Assembly (NCBI GenBank): GCA_022712895.1
Contig: JAFLJS010000023.1
Location: 62,001-126,000 of the forward strand
Length of the DNA: 64,000 nucleotides
From: Desulfocapsa sp.
GTDB taxonomy: Bacteria > Desulfobacterota > Desulfobulbia > Desulfobulbales > Desulfocapsaceae
Direction: 5' to 3'
The notes below the pieces were generated by a model. The model saw only the letters and a list, made by a program, of their open reading frames with translations, did not search any database and was not told the DNA's origin. Both the position numbers and the translations under genes were made by a program. Shown piece after piece: positions 17,352-26,599 of this stretch (position 1 is its first letter; each line of letters starts with the position of its first letter).

Positions 17352-18791
17352 GTGAATATCCAAGGCCAACTCAACAAAATCCCTGCATATCTGTTCTTTT
17401 TTATCTTAATAACAGTACCAATCATCTTTGGTGCTATTCATCCTATAATTTTTGCGTCATATACTGCCGTCGTGCTGGTTGGTATCGGTGGCTGGTTGTG
17501 CTTCTCTGTGCCTTTATCTGATGCTAAAAGTGGAACCATTTCAAAAAAATGGTTAATCCCCATAGTACTCGTGTTAATTTTTTCTGCATTTCAGTCTATT
17601 CCTATTCCCCTTGGATTCCTGGAGGTTATTTCTCCTTCAAGAGCCGAAAGAGTTGAAATGCTCAATACCTTGGCTCAAACCACTCAAAATTATGCTTCAA
17701 TTAGTGAACATGGCTTGGTGGGTTTGACATCAACCACCTTACTCTTTGCCCTTTTGGTTTATTTTTGGGGGTTAAAAAGAGTATTACACCAAAATATATC
17801 CAATTATCGTGTAGTTTATTTGTTGATTATCATACTAGGCACATTTGAGGCACTTTATGGATTATTCCAATTCCTGAGCCCCAGGATTGGAATTCTCTGG
17901 CTACCTTTACCAGGTGGCAGGGCTGCTCATGGAACTATCATTTATAAAAACCAATTTGCATCTTTTATGAATATGTGCTGGCCGCTTGCCATTGCAGCAG
18001 CAACAGTTCATTTACAGAGTTTGATGCATACAAGTAATAGTAAAAAAAGAAAAATCCCCCTTAAGGAACGTATAAGAAGGATCGATGAAAAAACAAAACT
18101 GGTACCACTTTTTCTTCTTGCAACAGGAGTTATGCTTTTATCCGTTCTCTTTTCTCTTTCAAGAGGTGGCATTATAGCAATGTTGCTGGTTATGATTTTG
18201 CTTAATTTTTTCTTACCAATTAGTAGAAAAATAAAGCTCGTATTTTTAGGAATGTTTACTCTGTTTATTACCGCATACGGTGCATTGCTTGGTCTTAATA
18301 CCGTTATCTCACGATTTGATTCAATTGGCCACTCAGGTGCCACGCGCTTTGACACTTATCTTGCGAGTATTCCAATGCTGCTTGATCATGCATGGAGTGG
18401 GATCGGCTTCGGTTCCTATAAGCTGCTTTCTCCTGTGTACCTCAAGGGCCTAAGTGCAAATATGCAATGGGATCACTCTCATAACGAGTATTTGCAACTC
18501 ATGCTTGAGTTTGGCATTCCAGTAGCAGTACTCATCTTTTCATGGTTGATCGCAGCTATGTTTTTAACCGGATCTAAACTTTACACCTTGATAAGCGATA
18601 CCAGCCAACCAGTTCATGCATCTGTTATTATTGCAGGGGGAGCATTCTGTGGCTTATTGGGTTTATTGATTCATGGTTTTGTTGATTTTGGCTGGCGATT
18701 ACCAGCAAATCTTTTTTATGCTGTTACATTAGCTGCATTAGTTTCTTACGGGTTTGAAAATAAACCCGATTTTGCAGATGTGAAATCATGA
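17352..18791 (+). CDS. O-antigen ligase/polymerase family membrane protein
   Basis: This 479-residue protein has about eleven hydrophobic segments and a Wzy_C/RfaL-type periplasmic loop in the second half (GVMLLSVLFSLSRGGIIAML; WSGIGFGSYKLLSP; WDHSHNEYLQLMLEFGIPVA, with the His-Asn-Glu residues conserved in this family). It would polymerise or ligate lipid-linked sugar repeats at the periplasmic face. The start is a GTG at 17352, with AAGGAA a little far upstream. The stop overlaps the next start by 4 bases. Confidence 0.88.
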   Translation: MNIQGQLNKIPAYLFFFILITVPIIFGAIHPIIFASYTAVVLVGIGGWLCFSVPLSDAKSGTISKKWLIPIVLVLIFSAFQSIPIPLGFLEVISPSRAERVEMLNTLAQTTQNYASISEHGLVGLTSTTLLFALLVYFWGLKRVLHQNISNYRVVYLLIIILGTFEALYGLFQFLSPRIGILWLPLPGGRAAHGTIIYKNQFASFMNMCWPLAIAAATVHLQSLMHTSNSKKRKIPLKERIRRIDEKTKLVPLFLLATGVMLLSVLFSLSRGGIIAMLLVMILLNFFLPISRKIKLVFLGMFTLFITAYGALLGLNTVISRFDSIGHSGATRFDTYLASIPMLLDHAWSGIGFGSYKLLSPVYLKGLSANMQWDHSHNEYLQLMLEFGIPVAVLIFSWLIAAMFLTGSKLYTLISDTSQPVHASVIIAGGAFCGLLGLLIHGFVDFGWRLPANLFYAVTLAALVSYGFENKPDFADVKS

Positions 18792-19528
18792 TACCTGATA
18801 TAGCAAAATTTTTAGATATGCATAATCATATCCTGCCGGGTATCGATGATGGGCCCAAAAGTCTTGAAGAAAGTGCAGAAATGGCTCGTTGCTATGTAAA
18901 TGTAGGAATAACGCAAATTATCACAACGCCACATTTTATCCCAGGCACTGCCTGGGCCGTCGGACGTCAGAAAATTGCAGAAAAGATAGCAAAGTTGACA
19001 TGTTTTTTAAAGAAAAAACAAATACCTTTGAAGATTTTTCCAGGGATGGAAATTGCCTATCATAAAACATTGCTTGATCGCTTTGAGAAAGGATTACTAC
19101 AACCACTTGCCAATAGTTCAACGTATTTACTTGAACCGTCTTTTCAGGATACGGCAGAGGATCTTTTGCTATGCTCAAAAAAACTGCAAGAGAAGGAGCA
19201 ACATGTCATCCTTGCTCATCCTGAACGAATTAAAACATTTCAGGATTCCTTAGAGCCTCTTTTGGATCAGGTACATGATGGTCTTGAAATTCAATTAAAC
19301 ACTGGAAGTGTCCTTGGCAAATTCGGCTCAGCAAGTCGGGAAACAGCAATGTGTCTGATAGAAAAGCAATGTGTCCATTATCTTGCTTCAGATGCCCACT
19401 CTGCCAATAATAGAAAACCATTAGATCGTGCGGAATGGAATGAATTGTCTGTGATTCTTGGCCCTGAATTGCTGACTACCCTCTGTATAGACAATCCCAA
19501 TATATTAATATCGACTTCTTATGAATAA
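18788..19528 (+). CDS. CpsB/YwqE-type PHP tyrosine phosphatase
   Basis: This 246-residue protein has all PHP metal-binding motifs of the CpsB family: DMHNHILPGIDDGP at about 9-22, TTPHF, HPERIKTF and SDAHS. These manganese-dependent phosphatases remove phosphate from the tyrosine-rich tail of the partner BY-kinase and so control polysaccharide assembly. The partner kinase is the next gene, overlapping by 8 bases. Finding a Gram-positive-style phosphatase in this Gram-negative operon is common in deltaproteobacteria. Confidence 0.92.
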   Translation: MIPDIAKFLDMHNHILPGIDDGPKSLEESAEMARCYVNVGITQIITTPHFIPGTAWAVGRQKIAEKIAKLTCFLKKKQIPLKIFPGMEIAYHKTLLDRFEKGLLQPLANSSTYLLEPSFQDTAEDLLLCSKKLQEKEQHVILAHPERIKTFQDSLEPLLDQVHDGLEIQLNTGSVLGKFGSASRETAMCLIEKQCVHYLASDAHSANNRKPLDRAEWNELSVILGPELLTTLCIDNPNILISTSYE

Positions 19529-21806
19529 AAATAGAAATCAGTACCCTGAATCAGATAATCAGTTGCTTGTCCGTGATAACAACCAACAGCAGAATCTTCC
19601 AAGTGTGGAGGTTCGTGAAGTTGTTCCCGAATTCAAGGATGAGATTGATCTTCGTGATCTTTTAGATGTTCTGATTCGAAGGAAGTGGGTCGTTGTAAGT
19701 TCATTGATCTTTATCTTCTTTTCTGTGGCCCTGATAACATTTTCCATGACCCCACAGTTCAAAGCTCGTGGTTCCCTGAAGGTTTCTGCACAATCATCTA
19801 ATTTAACAAAATTTGACAACCTTGAATCAGGTGCTTTGAAGACCATGGAGTTTCAGCAAACCCAGGTGAAACTTCTGCAAAGTGAGCAGCTTGCTCTCAG
19901 AGTTATAGATGTACTAGAGTTAAACCGGAACAAATATTTTAATTCTCAGGTCGACAGCAAAGAAGGATCAAATCATACTGGACTACTCGCATCCATTAAG
20001 AATTTTGTTCGTACAGATGAATCAAAGGATTCTATAAGTGTCCTTTCAGATGATGCGAAACAACAGATTCTTCAGGAAAAAATTCTTGGTAGTTTTAAAA
20101 ATCGTTTTAAAGTGAGTCCTGTTCGAAATAGTGAGCTTATTGAACTTACCTTTGAAACACCTTCCCCCGCATTGTCCGCAGAAATCACCAACACGGCAAT
20201 GGATGAATTTATAAATATGCACATGGATGGAAATTTGCAACGATCCCGTGTTGCGTCTCAGTTTCTTGAAAAGCAGATACTAGTAGCACAGATAAAATTA
20301 GAAAAATCTGAGCTCGCACTCCAAAAATTTGCAAGAAAAATTGGAGTAGTTTCATTGGATCCTAAGCTCAACATGGTACTCCGACAAATGGAAGAGCTTA
20401 ATGAAGCTCTTGCAAAGGCAAGATCAACACGGATTGCTGCTGAAGCTCGTCATGAACAAATTAAGGTAATCGATCTTGAGGAATTCACTCAAATTTCACA
20501 GAGTCCACTTATTCAGGATTTGAGAAGTAAATATTCGGTATTAAAAGCAGAGTACGAAGACTTGGGTACCACATTCAAACGTGAGTATCCAAAGATGGTT
20601 AAAATTAAAGCCAGAATGGATGAGTTGATAAAGAGAGCTAAAGAAGAGCGCCTGCTTATCATTAACTCAATTGCAAATGAATACAAAACTGCCTTGAAAA
20701 CAGTTGAGTTTTATACGGAACGTGCAGAGGAGCAAAAGCAGCGGGCACTGGATCTGGAAGAAAAGGCGACTCAGTACAAAATTTACGAGCGTGAAGTGTC
20801 AAGTAGTAAGACCATCTATAACAGTTTATTAGAACGTTCCAAAGAAATTGAGGCAACGGTTGGTGCTGCTGTTACCAACATACAAATTATCGACACAGCA
20901 AGATCACCTCTTTTACCTTATAAACCACGTGTAGCTTTAAATCTCCTTCTTGGAATTGTACTCGGATTTTTCACCGGAATTGGTCTCGCCTTTCTTATCG
21001 AATATTTTGATAACACCATTAAGAGCCCTGATGAAATGGCAGATCGTTTCCATATTCCAGTGCTTGGTCTTATTCCTTATGATAAAGAGTCTGTAGATAA
21101 TCGTAAAAATATGGCTCTGAAATTTTTCAACGATCCTCGATCACCAGTATCTGAGGCCTTTCGTACAACCATGACCTCTGTTCGTCTCTCTGCCGCTGAT
21201 GACCCTCCAAAAGCTATACTTATTACGAGTGTATTGCCTGGAGCCGGCAAAAGCTCACTTGCCAGTAATTCATGTCTGTCTTATCTCTCAGAAGATGAAA
21301 CTTGTCTGTTGATCGATTGTGATTTGAGAAAACCAAGTCTTCATCGGGTTTTTAAAGCAGGAGAAAAAGGAAAAGGACTATCAAGTGTGCTCAGTGGTAT
21401 GAGTAAACTCACTGATGTTATCACGGAAACGGAATACGAAGGTTTGGATTTTATCAGTAGTGGACCGTTACCTCCTAATCCTGCAGAACTGCTATCTTCA
21501 AAGCGAATGCGTCAATTACTGAATCTTGCGACTCGAAAATACGATAAAGTTATTCTCGATGGCCCTCCATATCAGGGTTTTGCTGAAATTCTTGTCCTGG
21601 CAAACATGGTAGACGGTGTTATCTTAATTGCAGTAGAAGGTGACACACCAAGGGAAGGAGTTAAGCACTTCAGAAAAGCCATAACCAATGTGGGAGGCAG
21701 AATTCTTGGTGCTATCATCAACAAAGCAGGACGTAAAAAAGGCTACACTTCCTATGGTGGCTATAAGTATTACGCTTATAACTATGAGTACGGCAAGGAG
21801 AGTTAA
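19521..21806 (+). CDS. Chain-length regulator fused to tyrosine autokinase (BY-kinase)
   Basis: This 761-residue protein has a Wzz domain with membrane helix 1 (VVVSSLIFIFFSVALITF, about 57-75), a long periplasmic coiled coil (about 240-420) and membrane helix 2 (about 470-492). The cytoplasmic kinase has Walker A GAGKSS (about 573), Walker A' LIDCDLRKPS and Walker B KVILDGPP. The C-terminal tail carries eight tyrosines (YTSYGGYKYYAYNYEYG), the usual autophosphorylation cluster. It sets polymer length and couples synthesis to export with the Wza protein; the CpsB phosphatase upstream reverses its phosphorylation. Confidence 0.94.
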   Translation: MNKNRNQYPESDNQLLVRDNNQQQNLPSVEVREVVPEFKDEIDLRDLLDVLIRRKWVVVSSLIFIFFSVALITFSMTPQFKARGSLKVSAQSSNLTKFDNLESGALKTMEFQQTQVKLLQSEQLALRVIDVLELNRNKYFNSQVDSKEGSNHTGLLASIKNFVRTDESKDSISVLSDDAKQQILQEKILGSFKNRFKVSPVRNSELIELTFETPSPALSAEITNTAMDEFINMHMDGNLQRSRVASQFLEKQILVAQIKLEKSELALQKFARKIGVVSLDPKLNMVLRQMEELNEALAKARSTRIAAEARHEQIKVIDLEEFTQISQSPLIQDLRSKYSVLKAEYEDLGTTFKREYPKMVKIKARMDELIKRAKEERLLIINSIANEYKTALKTVEFYTERAEEQKQRALDLEEKATQYKIYEREVSSSKTIYNSLLERSKEIEATVGAAVTNIQIIDTARSPLLPYKPRVALNLLLGIVLGFFTGIGLAFLIEYFDNTIKSPDEMADRFHIPVLGLIPYDKESVDNRKNMALKFFNDPRSPVSEAFRTTMTSVRLSAADDPPKAILITSVLPGAGKSSLASNSCLSYLSEDETCLLIDCDLRKPSLHRVFKAGEKGKGLSSVLSGMSKLTDVITETEYEGLDFISSGPLPPNPAELLSSKRMRQLLNLATRKYDKVILDGPPYQGFAEILVLANMVDGVILIAVEGDTPREGVKHFRKAITNVGGRILGAIINKAGRKKGYTSYGGYKYYAYNYEYGKES

Positions 21807-23039
21807 GTGAGAGTGCTGCGTTTTCTGTGCTTTTTTGTCTTAGTCTCTTTAGCACTGGTACAGTTTCGACTTGCCTTGTTTGAGCAAACTAAATACAGCA
21901 ATCATGAAAATGCTTCATCACTCAATAAATATCAGACCAATCCATACTTACTGTCCTGGTTAGCCAAACAAAAGCATCTGTTTGAAGCTGATCTAGAACA
22001 AGCCCAGTTACTATACAAACAGGCTTTACTGATTAACTCCGTCTATGTTCCAGCATGGCTCGGACTGGCTGAATTACGGTTTGATAAAAAGCAGAAACAA
22101 AATGCGAATGCAATCCTTGATTATACAAGTCAACTGACAGACAATGTGAAACGCTGGCGCTGGGATAAAACATTAGTTGCCTATCAGTTTAATCGAGAGG
22201 ATATTTTGGCAGTTGATCTTGCCTATATCATTCTGGAAATGCCTGGAAAGCCACGGAATGATGCTCTAAGGACAGCATTTTCTATATGGCCAGATCCTAA
22301 AGAAATGCAAAAAGAATTAGGTTCTGAAACTTTAGAATATCTTTTTCGCTACGCAACACGAACTAATAAAATAGAGCAGGGTCTTGCCCTTTGGCTGGAA
22401 ATCGAAAAGAAAGAAATAGAATCAGAAGCGCAACAAAAAGATACTCTTGCCTTTATCAACATGCTGATAGGGCAGGGCGAATTAAAAAGGGCAACTGAAA
22501 TCTGGAGAAAACACTTCAATCGTACAAAACTTTTATTTAACGGAAGCTTTACAGGTGCTCCTTTACAGACAGCATTTGGATGGAGAGTTGGAAAAAATAA
22601 AGGTGTCAGCTGGTACCTGACTAAGGAAAATAAAAAGAAAGATGACCTGACTGCCTTGCGTATTCATTTCAAAAGAAAGTCGAATATCAATTTATATAAC
22701 ATATATCAGATAGTGCCTTTGCAGGGTGGTAAAGTGTATGCTTTAAAAGGGAAAATAAAAACGAAAAAGCTTACCACAGATCAGTTACCTTTTGTTGAAG
22801 CGTTAGGTTATAAATGTAAAGCACCATACAATAAATCTGAGATGATGTTAGCTAATCAGCCATGGTCAGATCTCTATTTCGTTTTTGAAGTGCCGGATGA
22901 ATGTGACGCAATGCAAATACGTCTACGAAGAAGGGAAAGCAGACACATTGATAATAAATTGGCAGGTGATATCTGGCTAACAAACTTCAGCATTTCTGAA
23001 ACAGAAGAATTGTTTACAATATTAGACGAAAAACCATGA
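21807..23039 (+). CDS. TPR-containing exported or membrane protein of the polysaccharide operon
   Basis: The GTG start is preceded by AAGGAG at a good distance and directly follows the kinase stop. An N-terminal hydrophobic helix (FLCFFVLVSLALVQFRLAL) anchors the protein. Residues about 50-240 look like TPR repeats (AQLLYKQALLINSVYVPAWLGL). The C-terminal part (about 245-400) is a beta-rich domain (FNGSFTGAPLQTAFGWRV; WSDLYFVFEVP) resembling carbohydrate-binding folds seen at the end of other polysaccharide-operon TPR proteins. The precise role is not recognised; it probably assists assembly of the polysaccharide. Confidence 0.7.
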   Translation: MRVLRFLCFFVLVSLALVQFRLALFEQTKYSNHENASSLNKYQTNPYLLSWLAKQKHLFEADLEQAQLLYKQALLINSVYVPAWLGLAELRFDKKQKQNANAILDYTSQLTDNVKRWRWDKTLVAYQFNREDILAVDLAYIILEMPGKPRNDALRTAFSIWPDPKEMQKELGSETLEYLFRYATRTNKIEQGLALWLEIEKKEIESEAQQKDTLAFINMLIGQGELKRATEIWRKHFNRTKLLFNGSFTGAPLQTAFGWRVGKNKGVSWYLTKENKKKDDLTALRIHFKRKSNINLYNIYQIVPLQGGKVYALKGKIKTKKLTTDQLPFVEALGYKCKAPYNKSEMMLANQPWSDLYFVFEVPDECDAMQIRLRRRESRHIDNKLAGDIWLTNFSISETEELFTILDEKP

Positions 23040-24526
23040 TCACAAGTCAGGATAAACAGCTTATTACCCACCTCATAATGAAATATGCCGGTAATATCTC
23101 AACAGAGGCCATGATAGCATTTGTTGCAGACACAAACGGTATGCTTTCGGTTTGCAAATCTTTGGTAAGCAGCAATAACAATGATGACCAGTTAACTATT
23201 TCCTGGGTTGATGAACAATGCAATAAGCGAAAGGTTGACATCCGCGGATTCTTGTTTGAAGTTGAGCGAATCCTTTCTATATTTCTACCAGGGCATGAAG
23301 TTGAAGATTATTATGCCGTTCTTGATTTGCATGATGGTGCGAGTGATGAGGAGATAAAGAAGGCGTATCGGCAGCTAAGCAGAAAATATCACCCGGACAC
23401 AGCATCCTCAAATGATGTTGGTAATGGTGATATGTTTATTAGAATCACGAAAGCATATCATGTTTTAATGGGTGGAGATGAAAGCAGCACACGTTCTTTG
23501 CCATCAATACATCCTGCAAACCATTGGCGTGAACAAAAAAAGAATCATATAAGTCGAGAACGGAAAAAAAAGAATCTGTTCTGGTTTGCTGCTTTGGCTT
23601 CAGTTATGATAGTTGCAAGTCTGATAGTTGCTAATAACTATAAAGAAAGGGTTATGATTGCCGGCCTTCAGAATATGAGTGCAGCTTTTATCCCTCCTGA
23701 TTCACAAGCGCAACCAGTAGAACAGGAAGACAAGCAGCTTGGGTCTGTTGAAAATAAAACTGAACAACCTGAGCTTACAGAGAATGCGACGGTTGCGGAA
23801 ACTACCGAACCACCCGTCCAAATTGTAGTAACTGTATCCCCCGATCCTGTCCAGCAACCATTGCCGCCTAAAAAACCAGGAACGGTAGTGAAGAAGAAAA
23901 CGGAAGAAGCTATAACACAGACTGTTACAGAGATTAGCACTCCAGATATACAACTTCTGACAGAAAAACCAACAGAAGAAAAAGTCATAAAGGTAAAGGA
24001 AGAACTTCCTGTTGAGAGAGTAAAACTGGAACCCAAGATAGCTACCCCCCTCAAAAAGAAAAAATCAGTCATTCAAAGTACCGTAGAGCAAACGGCAAAA
24101 GCCCAATCAATACCATCGATTGTTAAGCAAGAACCTGTAGTGCTAACATCCGTTGAAATACGGGAAAACACAAAACAAAAGGTTGATTCTTTTTTATATG
24201 ATTATATACAATCATATGAAAATAAAGACCTGCTTGCCTTTACCCGATTCTTTGATTTGAAGGCAACAGAAAATGGGAAACCACTGGCAGAGATATTGCC
24301 AACCTATTCAGAGCTGTTTCAGATTGCAGAGACAATGACATTAACTGTTACAGTTCTTAAGTGGGTAAACACCCAAAATATGATCAAGATAGAGGGACGT
24401 TTTAAAAATACTATTCAGTATAAAAAAGGTGGAAAGGTTAAAGGGACAGGCATGATTTCTTTCTTATTACTTGATAATGATCGCCAGTTTCTTATAAAAG
24501 AAATGACTTATCAATTCGATAATTAG
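23036..24526 (+). CDS. Membrane protein with J domain and SnoaL/NTF2-like C-terminus
   Basis: This 496-residue protein has an unassigned N-terminal region (1-95), then a J domain at about 97-150 with the diagnostic HPD (SRKYHPDTASS). A single membrane helix follows (FAALASVMIVASLIVAN, about 185-202), then a long Lys/Pro/Thr/Glu-rich linker, and a C-terminal NTF2/SnoaL-like domain (about 385-496). The topology puts the J domain in the cytoplasm and the NTF2-like domain in the periplasm. It would recruit DnaK to the polysaccharide machinery. It overlaps the TPR gene by 4 bases, so it clearly belongs to the operon. I do not know a characterised homologue. Confidence 0.8.
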   Translation: MITSQDKQLITHLIMKYAGNISTEAMIAFVADTNGMLSVCKSLVSSNNNDDQLTISWVDEQCNKRKVDIRGFLFEVERILSIFLPGHEVEDYYAVLDLHDGASDEEIKKAYRQLSRKYHPDTASSNDVGNGDMFIRITKAYHVLMGGDESSTRSLPSIHPANHWREQKKNHISRERKKKNLFWFAALASVMIVASLIVANNYKERVMIAGLQNMSAAFIPPDSQAQPVEQEDKQLGSVENKTEQPELTENATVAETTEPPVQIVVTVSPDPVQQPLPPKKPGTVVKKKTEEAITQTVTEISTPDIQLLTEKPTEEKVIKVKEELPVERVKLEPKIATPLKKKKSVIQSTVEQTAKAQSIPSIVKQEPVVLTSVEIRENTKQKVDSFLYDYIQSYENKDLLAFTRFFDLKATENGKPLAEILPTYSELFQIAETMTLTVTVLKWVNTQNMIKIEGRFKNTIQYKKGGKVKGTGMISFLLLDNDRQFLIKEMTYQFDN

Positions 24527-24533
24527 GCTATAG

Positions 24534-26558
24534 ATGTCTTCATTCTTCTCTTATCAATTAAGTAATCAACTGATTATCATGCGTGGGCTGGTAAAAAACC
24601 CTAAGTTTTGGATTATCCTGTGTCTGGATATCGTTTTTATCATCCTGGCCCATGTTTTTGCTTATATGATCCGTTTCGAACATTTCTATGATGGGGAAAA
24701 TCTAGTACAAATCCTTGCAACGATACCTCTTCTGCTAGTTGTTAAGATCCCTGTTTTTTACTCTGTTGGCTTGTACCGTGGTATGTGGCGCTATACCAGT
24801 TTACGTGATCTCATGCATATCCTCAGTGGTACCTTTTTTTCAACTGTCATTATCACTACGATCATCCTCTACGGAAACAGATTCTCCGGTATTTCACGTT
24901 CAGTTTTTATTTTGGACGCACTGTTAACTTTTCTGTTTATAAGCGGCCACCGTGTCATGATACGTTTTTATCACCAAAACAGTAAAGATCCCAGAGGTTT
25001 TATTCCCGGGTTTAAAGCTCCCCATAAAAAAAGACTCTTGTTGATAGGGGCAGGGGCAGCAGTTGAGAGGGTATTAAGGGAATTACAGACGAATAGTTCG
25101 CTCTCCTATATTCCTGTAGGTTTGGTTGATGATGATCCCGTAAAAACCGGGCTCAGTATACACGGCGTTACAGTATATGGCCAATTAGATGACCTCAATG
25201 AGCATATCCTTCGAACCAGAGCCCAGGAAATTCTCATTTCCATTGCATCAGCAACAGGAAAGGAGATGAAAAGAATCGTTGGACTATGTCAGGATTCTCA
25301 ATTACCCTTTAAGGTTTTACCCGGATTAGGTGAACTTATCGACGGTAAAGTGTCCCTTAAATCCATGCGTAATATTTCCTATGCAGACCTTCTTGGGAGA
25401 GAAGAAGTCAAGCTGGAGCAAGATAAAATTGGCAACTACCTTAATGATAATGTCGTACTTGTAACAGGAGCAGGAGGCTCTATTGGATCTGAACTGTGTC
25501 GGCAGATTCTTCGGTTTTCTCCTCAACAGATAATTCTTTTTGATGCCGGTGAAGAAAATTTATATTCCATCCAGATGGAACTGCAGCATGAACATAACTA
25601 CAACTGCATAGTTCCTGTACTTGGCAAAGTTCAGGATCAAGGCCTACTTGAGCTAGTATTTACGCAATACAAGCCATCTGTTGTATTCCATGCCGCAGCA
25701 TATAAACATGTGCCACTGGTTGAAAACAATCCCTGGCAGGCAATACATAACAACGTCTTCGCAGCCCAGCTTCTGATAGAGACAGCCATCGTCCATAGTG
25801 TACACCGCTTTGTATTGGTTTCAACCGATAAGGCAGTACGGCCGACCAATGTGATGGGTGCGTCAAAACGGCTGACAGAGTTGCTGATGATGGCCTATGG
25901 CAAAGACAAATGGAACGGCAGCTTTTGTCCTGCCCGCCAGAAGCTGCAACAGGAGGTCGCTCAATCAAAGGCCGGGAAGGATACGATCACGAGCCATAGT
26001 ACCATTTTTATGGCGGTTCGTTTTGGAAATGTACTCGGTTCATCCGGATCAGTGATACCGCTCTTCAAACGTCAGATAGAAAAGGGTGGACCAGTCACAG
26101 TGACACATCCTGAAATTACCAGATATTTCATGTCCATTGAAGAAGCAGCCCAACTTATTCTCCAGGCTGGCGCCATGGGCCAGGGTGAAGAGATTTTTAT
26201 TCTAAAAATGGGCGAGGCTATCAAAATCGCACAAATGGCCAGAGATCTGATCAAGCTTGCAGGTCGTGAGCCTGACTCTGAGATAAAAATAAAATTCACA
26301 GGGTTGCGTGAAGGTGAAAAACTCTATGAAGAACTTATCACCGAAGGTGAAGGGATCGTTGATACCAGCCATGAGAAAATTATGGTTTTACGGGGTAACG
26401 GGAAAAGTTGTGCTGATCTCGCCACGGGACTTGAGCAACTCCAGCAAAAGAGCAAATCACATGACAGCCATGGCATCAAAGATATTTTGCAGCAATTGAT
26501 CCCGGAATACACTCCGGATCATAATGCTGGATCAATTAAAGAACCGGGAATTCATTAA
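24534..26558 (+). CDS. CapD/FlaA1-type nucleoside-diphosphate-sugar epimerase/dehydratase
   Basis: This 674-residue protein has four N-terminal membrane helices (from FWIILCLDIVFIILAHVFAY), a CoA-binding-like Rossmann domain (KKRLLLIGAGAAVERVLREL), and an SDR catalytic domain with VTGAGGSIGSEL at about 307. The motif STDKAVRPTNVMGASKR marks the UDP-GlcNAc 4,6-dehydratase group (PglF, WbpM, CapD). It would make a deoxy-keto amino sugar precursor for the polysaccharide. An insertion of about 25 residues (WNGSFCPARQKLQQEVAQSK) after the active site is not usual. It is the last intact gene of the operon before an IS30 insertion. Confidence 0.9.
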   Translation: MSSFFSYQLSNQLIIMRGLVKNPKFWIILCLDIVFIILAHVFAYMIRFEHFYDGENLVQILATIPLLLVVKIPVFYSVGLYRGMWRYTSLRDLMHILSGTFFSTVIITTIILYGNRFSGISRSVFILDALLTFLFISGHRVMIRFYHQNSKDPRGFIPGFKAPHKKRLLLIGAGAAVERVLRELQTNSSLSYIPVGLVDDDPVKTGLSIHGVTVYGQLDDLNEHILRTRAQEILISIASATGKEMKRIVGLCQDSQLPFKVLPGLGELIDGKVSLKSMRNISYADLLGREEVKLEQDKIGNYLNDNVVLVTGAGGSIGSELCRQILRFSPQQIILFDAGEENLYSIQMELQHEHNYNCIVPVLGKVQDQGLLELVFTQYKPSVVFHAAAYKHVPLVENNPWQAIHNNVFAAQLLIETAIVHSVHRFVLVSTDKAVRPTNVMGASKRLTELLMMAYGKDKWNGSFCPARQKLQQEVAQSKAGKDTITSHSTIFMAVRFGNVLGSSGSVIPLFKRQIEKGGPVTVTHPEITRYFMSIEEAAQLILQAGAMGQGEEIFILKMGEAIKIAQMARDLIKLAGREPDSEIKIKFTGLREGEKLYEELITEGEGIVDTSHEKIMVLRGNGKSCADLATGLEQLQQKSKSHDSHGIKDILQQLIPEYTPDHNAGSIKEPGIH

Positions 26559-26570
26559 AATTAAAATACA

Positions 26571-26599
26571 CTGAATTCGTATAAGCTGAATTCGTATAA
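26571..26599. repeat. Tandem duplication CTGAATTCGTATAA at the IS30 left end
   Basis: CTGAATTCGTATAA occurs at 26571-26584 and again at 26586-26599, a 15-base period. The second copy is the outer part of the left inverted repeat of the IS30 element, so the first copy could be a duplicated terminus or the trace of an earlier insertion. Confidence 0.7.

Noticed and set aside
26571-26599. CRISPR-like repeat pair
   Set aside because: Only two copies at a 15-base period, explained by the insertion-sequence end.
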